From Solirubrobacterales bacterium (GTDB taxonomy: Bacteria; Actinomycetota; Thermoleophilia; Solirubrobacterales; Solirubrobacteraceae), in contig DAHUYZ010000004.1 of NCBI GenBank assembly GCA_027306855.1, positions 22,265-72,905 on the forward strand: 50,641 nucleotides of DNA. The letters are read 5' to 3'. Below, in pieces: positions 1 through 6,450 of the stretch. The notes under the pieces were generated by a model. The model was not told the DNA's origin and ran no database searches. It saw only the letters and a list, made by a program, of their open reading frames with translations. The position numbers were made by a program, and so were the translations under genes. Numbering within the stretch: the stretch's first letter is position 1; every line of letters starts with the position of its first letter.

Positions 1-10
1 GATGGCTTAT

Positions 11-41
11 GAGAGGGCCCGGCAGGATGCCGGGCCCTCTC
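11..41 (+). terminator. Strong hairpin, probable terminator of a gene upstream of the window
   Basis: A perfect 13-bp inverted repeat (arms 11-23 and 29-41, loop AGGAT) is followed by TTATT. This is the form of an intrinsic terminator for + strand transcription entering from outside the window. It separates whatever lies upstream from the tRNA unit that follows. It might instead be part of a longer structured RNA, but the independent promoter-like box at 85-90 argues against that. Confidence 0.5.
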
Positions 42-84
42 TTATTCGGCGCTATCCATGCGACGTTCCATCCACACGGGCAAG

Positions 85-90
85 TACAAT
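85..90 (+). promoter_or_regulatory. Candidate -10 box (TACAAT) of the tRNA unit
   Basis: TACAAT matches the sigma-70 -10 consensus at five of six positions and ends 9 nt before the first base of the tRNA-like gene, a normal distance for a start at about +1 to +3 of the tRNA. At 17-18 nt spacing the -35 region is weak (around GACGTT, 62-67). Confidence 0.4.
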
Positions 91-99
91 TGTCTGTGT

Positions 100-188
100 G
101 GAGGGGGACGTGGTCTGGGACCACAGACGGCTGATACCCGCGAGTCCGGGTCGCTCCGGATGGAGTTCGATTCTCCCGCCCTCCGCCA
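100..188 (+). tRNA. Class II selC-like / allo-tRNA-like tRNA, apparent anticodon GAU
   Basis: An 89-nt cloverleaf can be drawn. Acceptor 100-107 with 177-184 gives 8 positions, with one G106-G178 mismatch. The D arm is GTGGT-CTGGG-ACCAC (110-124). The anticodon loop is 131-137 (CTGATAC). A long variable arm TCCGG-GTCGCT-CCGGA spans 145-160. The T arm has 4 bp with loop TTCGATT (166-172), and G73 plus an encoded CCA ends at 188. The 8+4 acceptor/T branch, long-stem short-loop D arm, variable arm and G73 are hallmarks of bacterial tRNA-Sec and of the allo-tRNAs, both charged by SerRS in known cases. The anticodon position reads GAT rather than TCA, and only three anticodon-stem pairs form (128-130 with 138-140). 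It may therefore be an allo-tRNA or a decayed selC. A tmRNA 3' end was considered, but the complete acceptor pairing within 89 nt and G73 fit a tRNA better. Confidence 0.6.
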
Positions 189-342
189 ATAGTTGACTCG
201 GCTGGTGGTCAGTGAGAGGGGCAGGCGTAAGGTTCAGTGCGCCGGCGGGTTGCGACCGCCTCGCCTCTCGGCCACCGTCGAGCCAACTTGCTACGCTTAA
301 TGGCGGTATCAGCCGCCTGGGGGGTGCTCCCCCGTCACCCAT

Positions 343-365
343 CGGCCCGCCAGTCTGGCGGGCCG
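343..365 (-). terminator. Hairpin downstream of citrate synthase
   Basis: A perfect 10-bp inverted repeat, CGGCCCGCCA with a GTC loop, lies about 40 nt beyond the citrate synthase stop codon. It has no T-run on the minus strand, so it is either a non-canonical GC-only terminator or an RNA-stabilising 3' hairpin. The rest of 189-406 contains no convincing gene; a second small dyad around 320-332 is less striking. Confidence 0.4.
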
Positions 366-406
366 AGATCGTTAAGCGCGAAAGCGACTCCACGAGAAAT
401 CGGCCG

Positions 407-1504
407 CTACCCCACCGCCGACACCGGCCGCGGCCCGTGGCCGACGTACTTCGCGGTCGGGCGCACCAGCTTGCCCTCGCGCTTCTGCTCGAGAATGTGG
501 GCGGACCAGCCGGCGACGCGCGCGCACGTGAACATAGGCGTGAACAGGTCCGGCGGAACCCGCGCAAGGTCGAGGATCACAGCCGACCAGAACTCGACGT
601 TCGTGGCGAGCACGCGGTCTGGCTTGCGTGCGGTCAGCTCCTCGAGCGCCGCCTTCTCCAGAGCCTCGGCCGCCTCGAACCTTGGCGAGCCCAGCTCGCG
701 GCACGTGCGCCTCAGCACGCGCGCGCGGGGGTCCTCGGCGCGGTAGACCCTGTGGCCGAAGCCCATCAGCCGCTCCCCACGATCGAGCGCGGCCTTCACC
801 CACGCGTCCGCGTCGCCCGAGCGTTCGACTTCCTCGAGCATCTTCAGCACGCGTGAGGGAGCGCCGCCGTGCAGGGGCCCTGACAGCGCGCCGACGGCCG
901 AGGAGAGCGCCGCTGCGACATCGGCGCCGGTGGAGGCGACGATGCGCGCGGTGAACGTCGAGGCGTTCATCCCGTGCTCCGCCGCCGAGATCCAGTAGGC
1001 GTCGATCGCCTTGGCGTGGTCGGGATCGGCCTCGCCCCGCCAGCGGATCAAGAAGCGCTCGGGGATCGAGCGGCCCTCGTCGACCTGCGCCTGGGGCACG
1101 GGCGGCTGTCCGGCGCCGCGGGCGGACTGGGCGACGAACGACAGCGCCATCACCGATGCTCGGGCCAGATTGTCGCGAGCCTGCTCGTCGGAGATGTCGA
1201 TCAGCTGGCCGAAGCCCCACTCGGGGGCGAGCATGGCAAGCGCCGACTGCACATCGACGCGGTGGTCTCCCGAGCGCACCGTCAGCATGTGCGGTTCGGC
1301 GGGCGGCAGCCCTGGCTCGAAGCGGTCGTCGACGAGCAGGCCCCAGACCTGCTCGTACGGAATCGCGCCGACGAGATCCTCGATGTCTACGCCGCGATAG
1401 CGCAACGATCCGCCGGCCTTGTCGGGCTCGGCGATCTCGGTCGCGAAGGCGACGACTCCCTCGAGACCCGACTGGACCTCTGATTGTGTGGATACCTCGC
1501 TCAT
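407..1504 (-). CDS. citA: Citrate synthase, CitA (citrate synthase 2) type
   Basis: This 365-residue protein condenses acetyl-CoA and oxaloacetate to citrate, the entry step of the TCA cycle, in the cytosol. The family is clear from the two catalytic-histidine regions (GPLHGGAP and GFGHRVYR) and the C-terminal signature LFTPMFTCARVAGWSAH. The usual catalytic Asp in NVDFY is replaced by Glu (NVEFW), which I recall as typical of the mycobacterial CitA-like subfamily rather than the main GltA type. The length is that of a short type I enzyme without a long N-terminal domain. The ATG at 1504 gives MSEVSTQSEV. It diverges from the amidase gene with about 90 bp between start codons. A 2-methylcitrate synthase role cannot be excluded from sequence. 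Confidence 0.9.
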   Translation of the reverse strand: MSEVSTQSEVQSGLEGVVAFATEIAEPDKAGGSLRYRGVDIEDLVGAIPYEQVWGLLVDDRFEPGLPPAEPHMLTVRSGDHRVDVQSALAMLAPEWGFGQLIDISDEQARDNLARASVMALSFVAQSARGAGQPPVPQAQVDEGRSIPERFLIRWRGEADPDHAKAIDAYWISAAEHGMNASTFTARIVASTGADVAAALSSAVGALSGPLHGGAPSRVLKMLEEVERSGDADAWVKAALDRGERLMGFGHRVYRAEDPRARVLRRTCRELGSPRFEAAEALEKAALEELTARKPDRVLATNVEFWSAVILDLARVPPDLFTPMFTCARVAGWSAHILEQKREGKLVRPTAKYVGHGPRPVSAVG

Positions 1505-1592
1505 GGCGATGCCTTTCTGGGCATGGGGCTTGACGGGGACGGCGCCTTTTGGGCGCGGCCATATGATGACTCAACCCGATCGAGGAGGAGCG

Positions 1593-3041
1593 GTGCCCGA
1601 CAACGATTTGATGTTCAAGGGAGCGACCGAGCTTGCGCGGATGGTGCGCTCCGGCGAGGTCAGCTCACGCGAGCTGGTCGAGATCTCGCTAGCACGCATC
1701 GAGGAGCTCAATCCGGAGCTGAACGCCTTCGTCGACATCGACTCCGAGCGAGCGCTGCAGGCGGCCGATCAGGTGAGGCCCGGCGATCAGCGCCCATTCG
1801 CGGGTGTGCCGATCGCGATCAAGAACAACGTGCCCGTCAGCGGGCTTCGGGTGACGCTCGGCTGCTCGCTGATGGCCGACTATGTCGCGGACTCCGACCA
1901 CAACGTCACGCGGCGCCTCAAGGACGCCGGATTCATAGTCGTCGGCACCACGACACTGCCCGAGTACGGGATCCTGCCCGTCAGCGAGGCGCGCCTGTTC
2001 GGACCGACGCGCAACCCCTGGGATCTGAATCGCACGCCCGGCGGCTCCTCGGGCGGGTCGGCCGCGGCGGTCGCCTCCGGCATGGTGCCCGTCGCTCATG
2101 GGAACGACGGCGGCGGCTCGATCAGGATCCCCGCCGCCTGCTGCGGACTCGTGGGGCTGAAGGTCGCGCGCGGGCGCATCTCCGGCGCGCCCGTATTCGG
2201 CGACTCGCCTCTGGTGTGCGACGGGGTGCTGACGCGCACGGTGGCGGACACCGCCGCGATTCTCGACGTGCTAGCAGGCTACGAGCCGGGAGACGCGACC
2301 TGGGCGCCGCCGCCTGCCGAGCCTTTCGCCGCGACCTCCGCGCGTGCCCCCGTCTCCGCGGTGGACGGCTCGGGCAAGCTCCGAATCGCCGCGACCACGC
2401 TGCCGCCGCTCCCCGACGCGAGCGTAGAGGAGCTCTGCGCGAAGGCGGTCTCCGACGCCGCCGAGCTGCTGCGCTCGCTCGGCCACGACGTGCAGGAGGT
2501 CGATCCCCCATGGCAGATACCCGGCCTCTCAGAGCTGTTCGGCGGGCTCTTCTCGATCCATATAGGTCTCGAGATCCTCTACTCAGGCATCGTCGCGGGG
2601 CGCGAGCCGACCGCCGACGACATGGAGCCGATGAGCTGGGCGATCTTCCAGATGGTCAAGAACATCGACTCGGTGCAAGGTCTTGCGCTCGAGGTGCAGC
2701 TGCAGGCGCTCACGCGTCAGCTCGTCGTCTTCTTAGAGCCCTACGACGCACTGCTGACGCCGGCGCTCGCGGAGCGGCCGCTGCCGCTGGGAACGCTCGA
2801 CACTTCCGCGCCAGAACCGATGTCGACGTTCACGCGCTCCGGCCTGTTCACGCCCTTCACGCCGATCCTCAACGCGTCGGGCCAGCCGGGGATCTCATTG
2901 CCGCTGTATCAGGGCGAGGACGGTCTTCCGCTCGGCGTGCAGATCGTCGGTCGGCCCGCGGGCGAGGCAACGCTGCTGGCGCTTGCGGCGCAGGTCGAGG
3001 AGGCCGTGCCGTGGGCCGATCGCCGTCCTGCGGTCTCGTGA
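1593..3041 (+). CDS. Amidase-signature family hydrolase
   Basis: A 482-residue member of the amidase signature family, whose members hydrolyse amide bonds with a Ser-cisSer-Lys triad. The Lys lies in IAIKNNVPVSG. The Gly/Ser-rich core GGSSGGSAAAVASG, followed by GNDGGGSIRIPA, carries the cis-Ser and the nucleophile. The C-terminal LNASGQPGISLPL segment is also family-typical. The substrate is unknown. It resembles stand-alone amidases rather than GatA, since no gatB or gatC is nearby. The GTG at 1593 is chosen because of the strong AGGAGG at 1583-1588, although spacing is short. An in-frame ATG at 1563 would add ten residues. Its TGA abuts the stop of the convergent gene, forming TGATCA at 3039-3044. 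Confidence 0.85.
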   Translation: MPDNDLMFKGATELARMVRSGEVSSRELVEISLARIEELNPELNAFVDIDSERALQAADQVRPGDQRPFAGVPIAIKNNVPVSGLRVTLGCSLMADYVADSDHNVTRRLKDAGFIVVGTTTLPEYGILPVSEARLFGPTRNPWDLNRTPGGSSGGSAAAVASGMVPVAHGNDGGGSIRIPAACCGLVGLKVARGRISGAPVFGDSPLVCDGVLTRTVADTAAILDVLAGYEPGDATWAPPPAEPFAATSARAPVSAVDGSGKLRIAATTLPPLPDASVEELCAKAVSDAAELLRSLGHDVQEVDPPWQIPGLSELFGGLFSIHIGLEILYSGIVAGREPTADDMEPMSWAIFQMVKNIDSVQGLALEVQLQALTRQLVVFLEPYDALLTPALAERPLPLGTLDTSAPEPMSTFTRSGLFTPFTPILNASGQPGISLPLYQGEDGLPLGVQIVGRPAGEATLLALAAQVEEAVPWADRRPAVS

Positions 3042-3920
3042 TCAGCCGCCCAGCACCACGCTCATCGGCAGCGGCTTTACACCGAGCGCTTCGGAGTCGG
3101 CCGGGCCGCGCGCTGAAGTCGAGTCTGCGCGCAGTAGCTGCGCCTCGTCCCAAGTGACCGGCGCATCCTCGTCGCGGATACGCTCGATCAGGCGCAGCGC
3201 GCGCGAGGCGAGCGGCACAGGGACGTGCAGCAGGGGGCGCTCGCGCCCCACCGAACGCAACACCGCGCGGATCACCTCGTCATAGCTGGCCGTCTGAGGT
3301 CCGACGAGCTCGTAGCGCTCATCGGGGCCCCCTTGCGGACGACCGAGCAGAGAGACGATGCAGTCGGCCAAGTCCTCGACCCAGATTGGCTGGCAGCGCG
3401 CGCGGCCTGAGCCGGGGACGAGCAGGACCGGCAACAGCGAGAGGCGCTCGATCAGAGAGAGCCAGCGGTCGCCAGGGGCGTACACGAGTGAGGTCGCGAT
3501 CACCGTCGAGGGTATCTCCGCCTCGCGGACCACCTGCTCGGCGATCGCCTGAGCCCGCAGCAAACGAGCGGAGTGATCTGCCCGGGCGCCGAGCCCGCAC
3601 AGCAGCACAAAGCGACCAACGCCGGCACGCTGCGCCGCCTGCAGCATCTGCCAGGTGGACATCACCGTCAGCTCCTCGATCGAGGCGGGCGGCTGGTCGC
3701 GGGTGGCGGTCGCCAAGTGCACGACGGTGTCGACGCCGCGCATCGCGTTGCGGAACGAGCGCGGATCGCCAAGATCGCCGAGTGCTATCTGCACGCGGAC
3801 GCGATGCGGCCCGAGCCGGCGTGGATCGCGGACCAGGCAGCGCACAGTGCGCCCATTCGCGACCAGCCGGCGCAATAGCGCTGAGCCGACGGAGCCTGTC
3901 GCGCCGGTGAGCAGGAGCAT
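3042..3920 (-). CDS. NAD(P)-binding NmrA/SDR-like protein
   Basis: A 292-residue atypical short-chain dehydrogenase-like protein. The N-terminal GATGSVGSALLRRL is the Rossmann glycine motif, followed by VRCLVRDP and IALGDLGD, which bind the nucleotide. The layout matches NmrA-like or complex-I-assembly-like proteins in which the catalytic Tyr-x3-Lys is often lost; no clear YxxxK is seen here. Members act as redox sensors, epimerase-like enzymes or chaperones, so no reaction is assigned. It starts 116 bp from the divergent ferredoxin gene, with which it may share a promoter region, and it ends back-to-back with the amidase. Confidence 0.75.
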   Translation of the reverse strand: MLLLTGATGSVGSALLRRLVANGRTVRCLVRDPRRLGPHRVRVQIALGDLGDPRSFRNAMRGVDTVVHLATATRDQPPASIEELTVMSTWQMLQAAQRAGVGRFVLLCGLGARADHSARLLRAQAIAEQVVREAEIPSTVIATSLVYAPGDRWLSLIERLSLLPVLLVPGSGRARCQPIWVEDLADCIVSLLGRPQGGPDERYELVGPQTASYDEVIRAVLRSVGRERPLLHVPVPLASRALRLIERIRDEDAPVTWDEAQLLRADSTSARGPADSEALGVKPLPMSVVLGG

Positions 3921-4036
3921 CGGTCAAAGCTATCGAACCCCCCTACGGGCGCTTCGTCTTCGCCCCGGATTTTGCGATCAGACTACTAATATGCGTGCTT
4001 CCCCACCCTGCCCTCACACGACCGAGAAGGAAGCGA

Positions 4037-4303
4037 ATGGCCTACGTAATCGCTGAGCCGTGCATCGGAACCAAGGACAACTCGTGCGTCGAGGTGTGCC
4101 CCGTCGACTGCATCCACCCGACGCCGGACGAGCCCGGATACGACGAGGCCGAAATGCTCCACATCGACCCCGAGGAGTGCATCGACTGCGACGCCTGCGT
4201 CGAGGCCTGCCCCGTGGACGCCTGCTTCGCCGAGGACCAGCTCCCCGAGGAGTGGCAGAGGTACGCGCAGATCAACGCCGACTACTTCGCGAGCGCGCGC
4301 TGA
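4037..4303 (+). CDS. fdxA: 7Fe ferredoxin (3Fe-4S / 4Fe-4S)
   Basis: An 88-residue soluble electron carrier. Cysteines at 9, 17, 21 and 25 (C-x7-C-x3-C-P) and at 48, 51, 54 and 58 (CxxCxxCxxxCP) match the actinobacterial FdxA pattern. C9, C17 and C58 would hold the 3Fe-4S cluster and C21, C48, C51 and C54 the 4Fe-4S cluster. The protein is very acidic, as usual for such ferredoxins. The ATG at 4037 follows GAAGGAAG and gives the conserved MAYVI start. Upstream, TAATAT at 3987-3992 could be a -10 element. The TGA stop is the first three bases of a long dyad separating it from mrp. A role with a P450, a ferredoxin reductase or central metabolism is possible; neighbours do not decide. Confidence 0.9.
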   Translation: MAYVIAEPCIGTKDNSCVEVCPVDCIHPTPDEPGYDEAEMLHIDPEECIDCDACVEACPVDACFAEDQLPEEWQRYAQINADYFASAR

Positions 4304-4411
4304 GACGGCCGATGGCCGGCGCCTGGCTTTGTCCTCGGCGCTCGACTTGGGTCCACCTCCACCAAGCCTTCGCGCCTGCGTCCGCGCCATGCTTGGCCCT
4401 CGACCGTCTCA
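4301..4411. terminator. Long imperfect dyad between convergent fdxA and mrp
   Basis: TGAGACGG (4301-4308) pairs with CCGTCTCA (4404-4411). GGCC (4314-4317) pairs with 4395-4398, and GGCGC (4318-4322) with GCGCC (4384-4388). The apex hairpin CTTGG...CCAAG encloses a short loop near 4347-4367. There is no T-run. It most likely acts as a bidirectional terminator or transcript-end stabiliser for the two converging genes. The left arm begins exactly at the fdxA stop codon. Confidence 0.45.
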
Positions 4412-4425
4412 GGCCTTACGCAGAC

Positions 4426-5580
4426 TCAGGCCATAGGTAGCGACATGCCCGCGGGCTTCGGGCTCGACGGAGGAGTCGGTGTGCCCGGAGCCGCGGTCGC
4501 GAGCGGCAGCGTCCTCAGCTCTAGCGGGGCCATCGCGATCAACCCGCGCGCGGCGTGACCGATCGCCTGGGAGGCAGGATCGTCAGGGTTCTCGGTCGCA
4601 AGCGGCTTGCCGCTGTCGGAGTGCTCGCGCAATGGCATCGTAAGCGGGACCTTGCCGAGCAGGGGCACGCCCAGCTCATCAGCCAGCTCCTGACCGCCGC
4701 CCTCGCCGAAGATCTGGAAGCGCTCGCCGGCGGGCGTCACGAACCCGGACATGTTCTCGATCACGCCGCAGATCTCAAGATCTACCTTATGCGCCATCTC
4801 CGCGGAGCGGCGCGCGACCTTCCGCGCGGTCGGCTGGGGGGTCGTGACGATCACGAACTGCGCCTGCGGCAACAGCTGGGCCAGCGTCATCGAAACGTCG
4901 CCCGTGCCGGGCGGAAGATCGATCAAGAGATAGTCGAGCGCGCCCCATTCGACATCCCGCAAGAACTGGGTGAGCGCCTTGTGGAGCATCGGCCCGCGCC
5001 ACACCACCGCGGAATCCTCCTCTAAGAAGAAGCCGATCGACATGACCTTCACGCCGTGAGCCTGCAGGGGGATGATCTTGCGTTGGGGCGAGACGGCCGG
5101 GCGAGTCGCGCCGAGCCCGTACATGCGCGGGATCGAATAGCCCCACACGTCGGCGTCGAGGATGCCGACGCGCTTGCCCTCCGCAGTCAGCGCGGCGCCG
5201 AGGTTGGCGGTGAGCGTGGACTTGCCGACGCCGCCCTTGCCCGAGCCGACGCAGATCACGTTCGACACTTCAGCGAGCGATCCGGCGGGCAGGCTCGCGC
5301 GACCGAGCTTCTGCTGAAGCGCCGCCTTCTCGGAGTCCGAGAGCACGTCGAAATAAACGTTTACGTGCGTGACACCCTCCAATGCGGACACGGCCTGGGC
5401 GACCGACGTCTGGAAGTGCCCGCGGATCGGGCAGCCGGCCGTGGTGAGCGAGACGGTCACGTCCACCACTCCGTTCTCGGAGATGTCGATGGAGCGCACC
5501 ATCTCGAGCTCGACGATCGAGCGACGCAGCTCCGGGTCGATGACGGACTGCAGCGCCTTCAGGACTTGCTCTTTGGTCAT
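4426..5580 (-). CDS. mrp: Mrp/ApbC-type Fe-S cluster carrier ATPase
   Basis: A 384-residue P-loop protein. The N-terminal MIP18/DUF59 domain (about residues 1-90, with TTAGCPIRGHFQ) is followed by a MinD/ParA-type NTPase with deviant Walker A GSGKGGVGKST, switch region ILDADVWG, and Walker B LLIDLPPGTGD. Family members bind and transfer Fe-S clusters to apoproteins. The usual CxxC that bridges a cluster between two subunits (normally in ENMS.F.CPHC) is absent here: the segment reads ENMSGFVTPAGERF. The C-terminus is Pro/Ser-rich. ATG 5580 is chosen; an ATG two codons earlier (5586) is equally possible. The reading frame stays open far upstream, including a cysteine-rich stretch, but that covers strong hairpins and is treated as untranslated leader. 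Confidence 0.88.
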   Translation of the reverse strand: MTKEQVLKALQSVIDPELRRSIVELEMVRSIDISENGVVDVTVSLTTAGCPIRGHFQTSVAQAVSALEGVTHVNVYFDVLSDSEKAALQQKLGRASLPAGSLAEVSNVICVGSGKGGVGKSTLTANLGAALTAEGKRVGILDADVWGYSIPRMYGLGATRPAVSPQRKIIPLQAHGVKVMSIGFFLEEDSAVVWRGPMLHKALTQFLRDVEWGALDYLLIDLPPGTGDVSMTLAQLLPQAQFVIVTTPQPTARKVARRSAEMAHKVDLEICGVIENMSGFVTPAGERFQIFGEGGGQELADELGVPLLGKVPLTMPLREHSDSGKPLATENPDDPASQAIGHAARGLIAMAPLELRTLPLATAAPGTPTPPSSPKPAGMSLPMA

Positions 5581-5646
5581 GTGCATCGCATTCTTACAAA
5601 CGCCGTTGGCGCACCTGGAACGGCCGCAGTCGCAGTCGTATACAGT

Positions 5647-5678
5647 GCCGCCGGGACGGAGGGGGCCGTCCCGGCGGC
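5647..5678 (-). terminator. 13-bp GC hairpin in the mrp leader region
   Basis: GCCGCCGGGACGG and its exact complement enclose loop AGGGGG. It lies about 100 bp beyond the stop of the basic protein gene and about 65 bp before mrp on the minus strand. It has no U-tract, so either a GC-only terminator or a structured mrp leader is possible. Confidence 0.4.
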
Positions 5679-5688
5679 GAGGGAGGAG

Positions 5689-5732
5689 AGGGTCCTGCAT
5701 CTGCCGGCGGTATATGAGGCCGGCAGACCCTC
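5689..5732 (-). other. Second nested hairpin upstream of mrp
   Basis: CTGCCGGC (5701-5708) pairs with GCCGGCAG (5719-5726) around a 10-nt loop. Flanking GAGGGTC near 5689 can pair with GACCCTC ending near 5732 to lengthen the stem. Together with the hairpin at 5647-5678 it fills most of the 193-bp gap between the basic protein gene and mrp. Confidence 0.35.
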
Positions 5733-5779
5733 CCGCTCCCGGCCTCTCCGTCCGGGGCGGGGGAAGCTTGCCACTGGAA

Positions 5780-6250
5780 CTAGAGCAGGCTCGAAACGCG
5801 GTCTCGGGCGCGGTCGGCGAGCTCTTCTCCGTCACGGCGGCGGCGGCGCAGCTCGCGCTCCAGACGGGTGCGGTTGTGACGCAGCTCCCGCTCAACGCGC
5901 ACGCGCGTCTTGCGCACCTCGCGCTCGAGCTGCTTGCGAGCGCTCGTCCCACGCCGTTCGAAGCGGCGCAGCTGGGCGCTCGCCTTCGACGGACTCGAGT
6001 AGTGGTCGATCGCGTCGTTGACTCTCGAGATCACGCGCTCGCGCGCGATCAGAGCGGCGCCAAGCGGGACGAGCACGAGGCGCTCGGCGGGATGGGCGCT
6101 GCGGGACTGCGCCGACGCGCTCGCCGTCCGTCGCGCCGTCGCCGCGGCGCGCTCGGCTTGGGCTGGGCGCTTGGTCGCCGCGGTGCGCTTGGTGGACGTA
6201 GCGCGGCTCTTGGTGGCTCTGATTGGGGAGGCTGTCTTCGGGTCTGGCAT
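5780..6250 (-). CDS. Basic, Ala/Arg/Lys-rich DNA-binding-like protein
   Basis: A 156-residue protein of unknown family. The first 50 residues are a low-complexity Ala/Thr/Lys/Arg tail (TKSRATSTKRTAATKRPAQ), like the tails of actinobacterial histone-like proteins. A short hydrophobic segment (LVLVPLGAALIA) follows, then a long, strongly charged helix of Arg/Glu repeats (RVERELRHNRTRLERELRR) that should form a coiled coil. DNA binding is inferred from charge only. ATG 6250 is preferred because it follows AAGAGGAG; a start 20 codons earlier would place the start inside the regulatory region. A LexA-type box lies 61 bp upstream, suggesting DNA-damage control. It is codirectional with mrp and the F420-associated gene. 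Confidence 0.65.
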   Translation of the reverse strand: MPDPKTASPIRATKSRATSTKRTAATKRPAQAERAAATARRTASASAQSRSAHPAERLVLVPLGAALIARERVISRVNDAIDHYSSPSKASAQLRRFERRGTSARKQLEREVRKTRVRVERELRHNRTRLERELRRRRRDGEELADRARDRVSSLL

Positions 6251-6292
6251 CTGAGATGCGTCTCCTCTTGCGGGGGTACACTTGTTCCGGTC

Positions 6293-6312
6293 CGGTGCTG
6301 AGCTTAGCACCG
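6293..6312 (-). other. 5'-UTR hairpin of the basic protein gene
   Basis: CGGTGCT (6293-6299) and AGCACCG (6306-6312) form a 7-bp stem with a 6-nt loop. It lies between the LexA-type box and the ribosome binding site. It may stabilise the transcript or serve as a second operator half; nothing more can be said. Confidence 0.3.
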
Positions 6313-6324
6313 AACACGTGTTCC
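6311..6324 (-). promoter_or_regulatory. LexA/SOS-box-like palindrome CGAACACGTGTTCC
   Basis: The core GAACACGTGTTC is a perfect 12-bp palindrome and fits the Gram-positive LexA consensus CGAAC-RNRY-GTTC at every position. On the minus strand it lies just downstream of a -10-like TACATA (6338-6333), where bound repressor would block transcription of the basic protein gene starting at 6250. CACGTG alone is also an E-box-like palindrome, so another regulator is possible. Confidence 0.5.
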
Positions 6325-6450
6325 TAACCCGTTATGTAGGGAGCGTTACACACGTATCTCAAGATCGGGTGAAGGACCTGTAAATACCTCGTCTGTCGCA
6401 AGGGGCTTCAGATCGCCCAGTGCGCAGATCGTTCCGGGCGTAGGGCCGTT

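Noticed and set aside
1-188. 3' end of a tmRNA (ssrA)
   Set aside because: The T arm and U70 look tmRNA-like, but a complete acceptor, D arm and variable arm pair within 89 nt, the discriminator is G rather than A, and a promoter-like -10 box precedes the RNA.
5587-5952. N-terminal extension of Mrp by up to about 120 residues
   Set aside because: The extra sequence overlaps the upstream gene and two strong hairpins, and the conserved MIP18 domain starts at MTKEQ.
5369-6301. A 310-codon + strand reading frame across the mrp/basic protein region
   Set aside because: It lies antisense to mrp and the basic protein gene, has no family signal, and reads through the hairpins; it is a GC-rich shadow frame.
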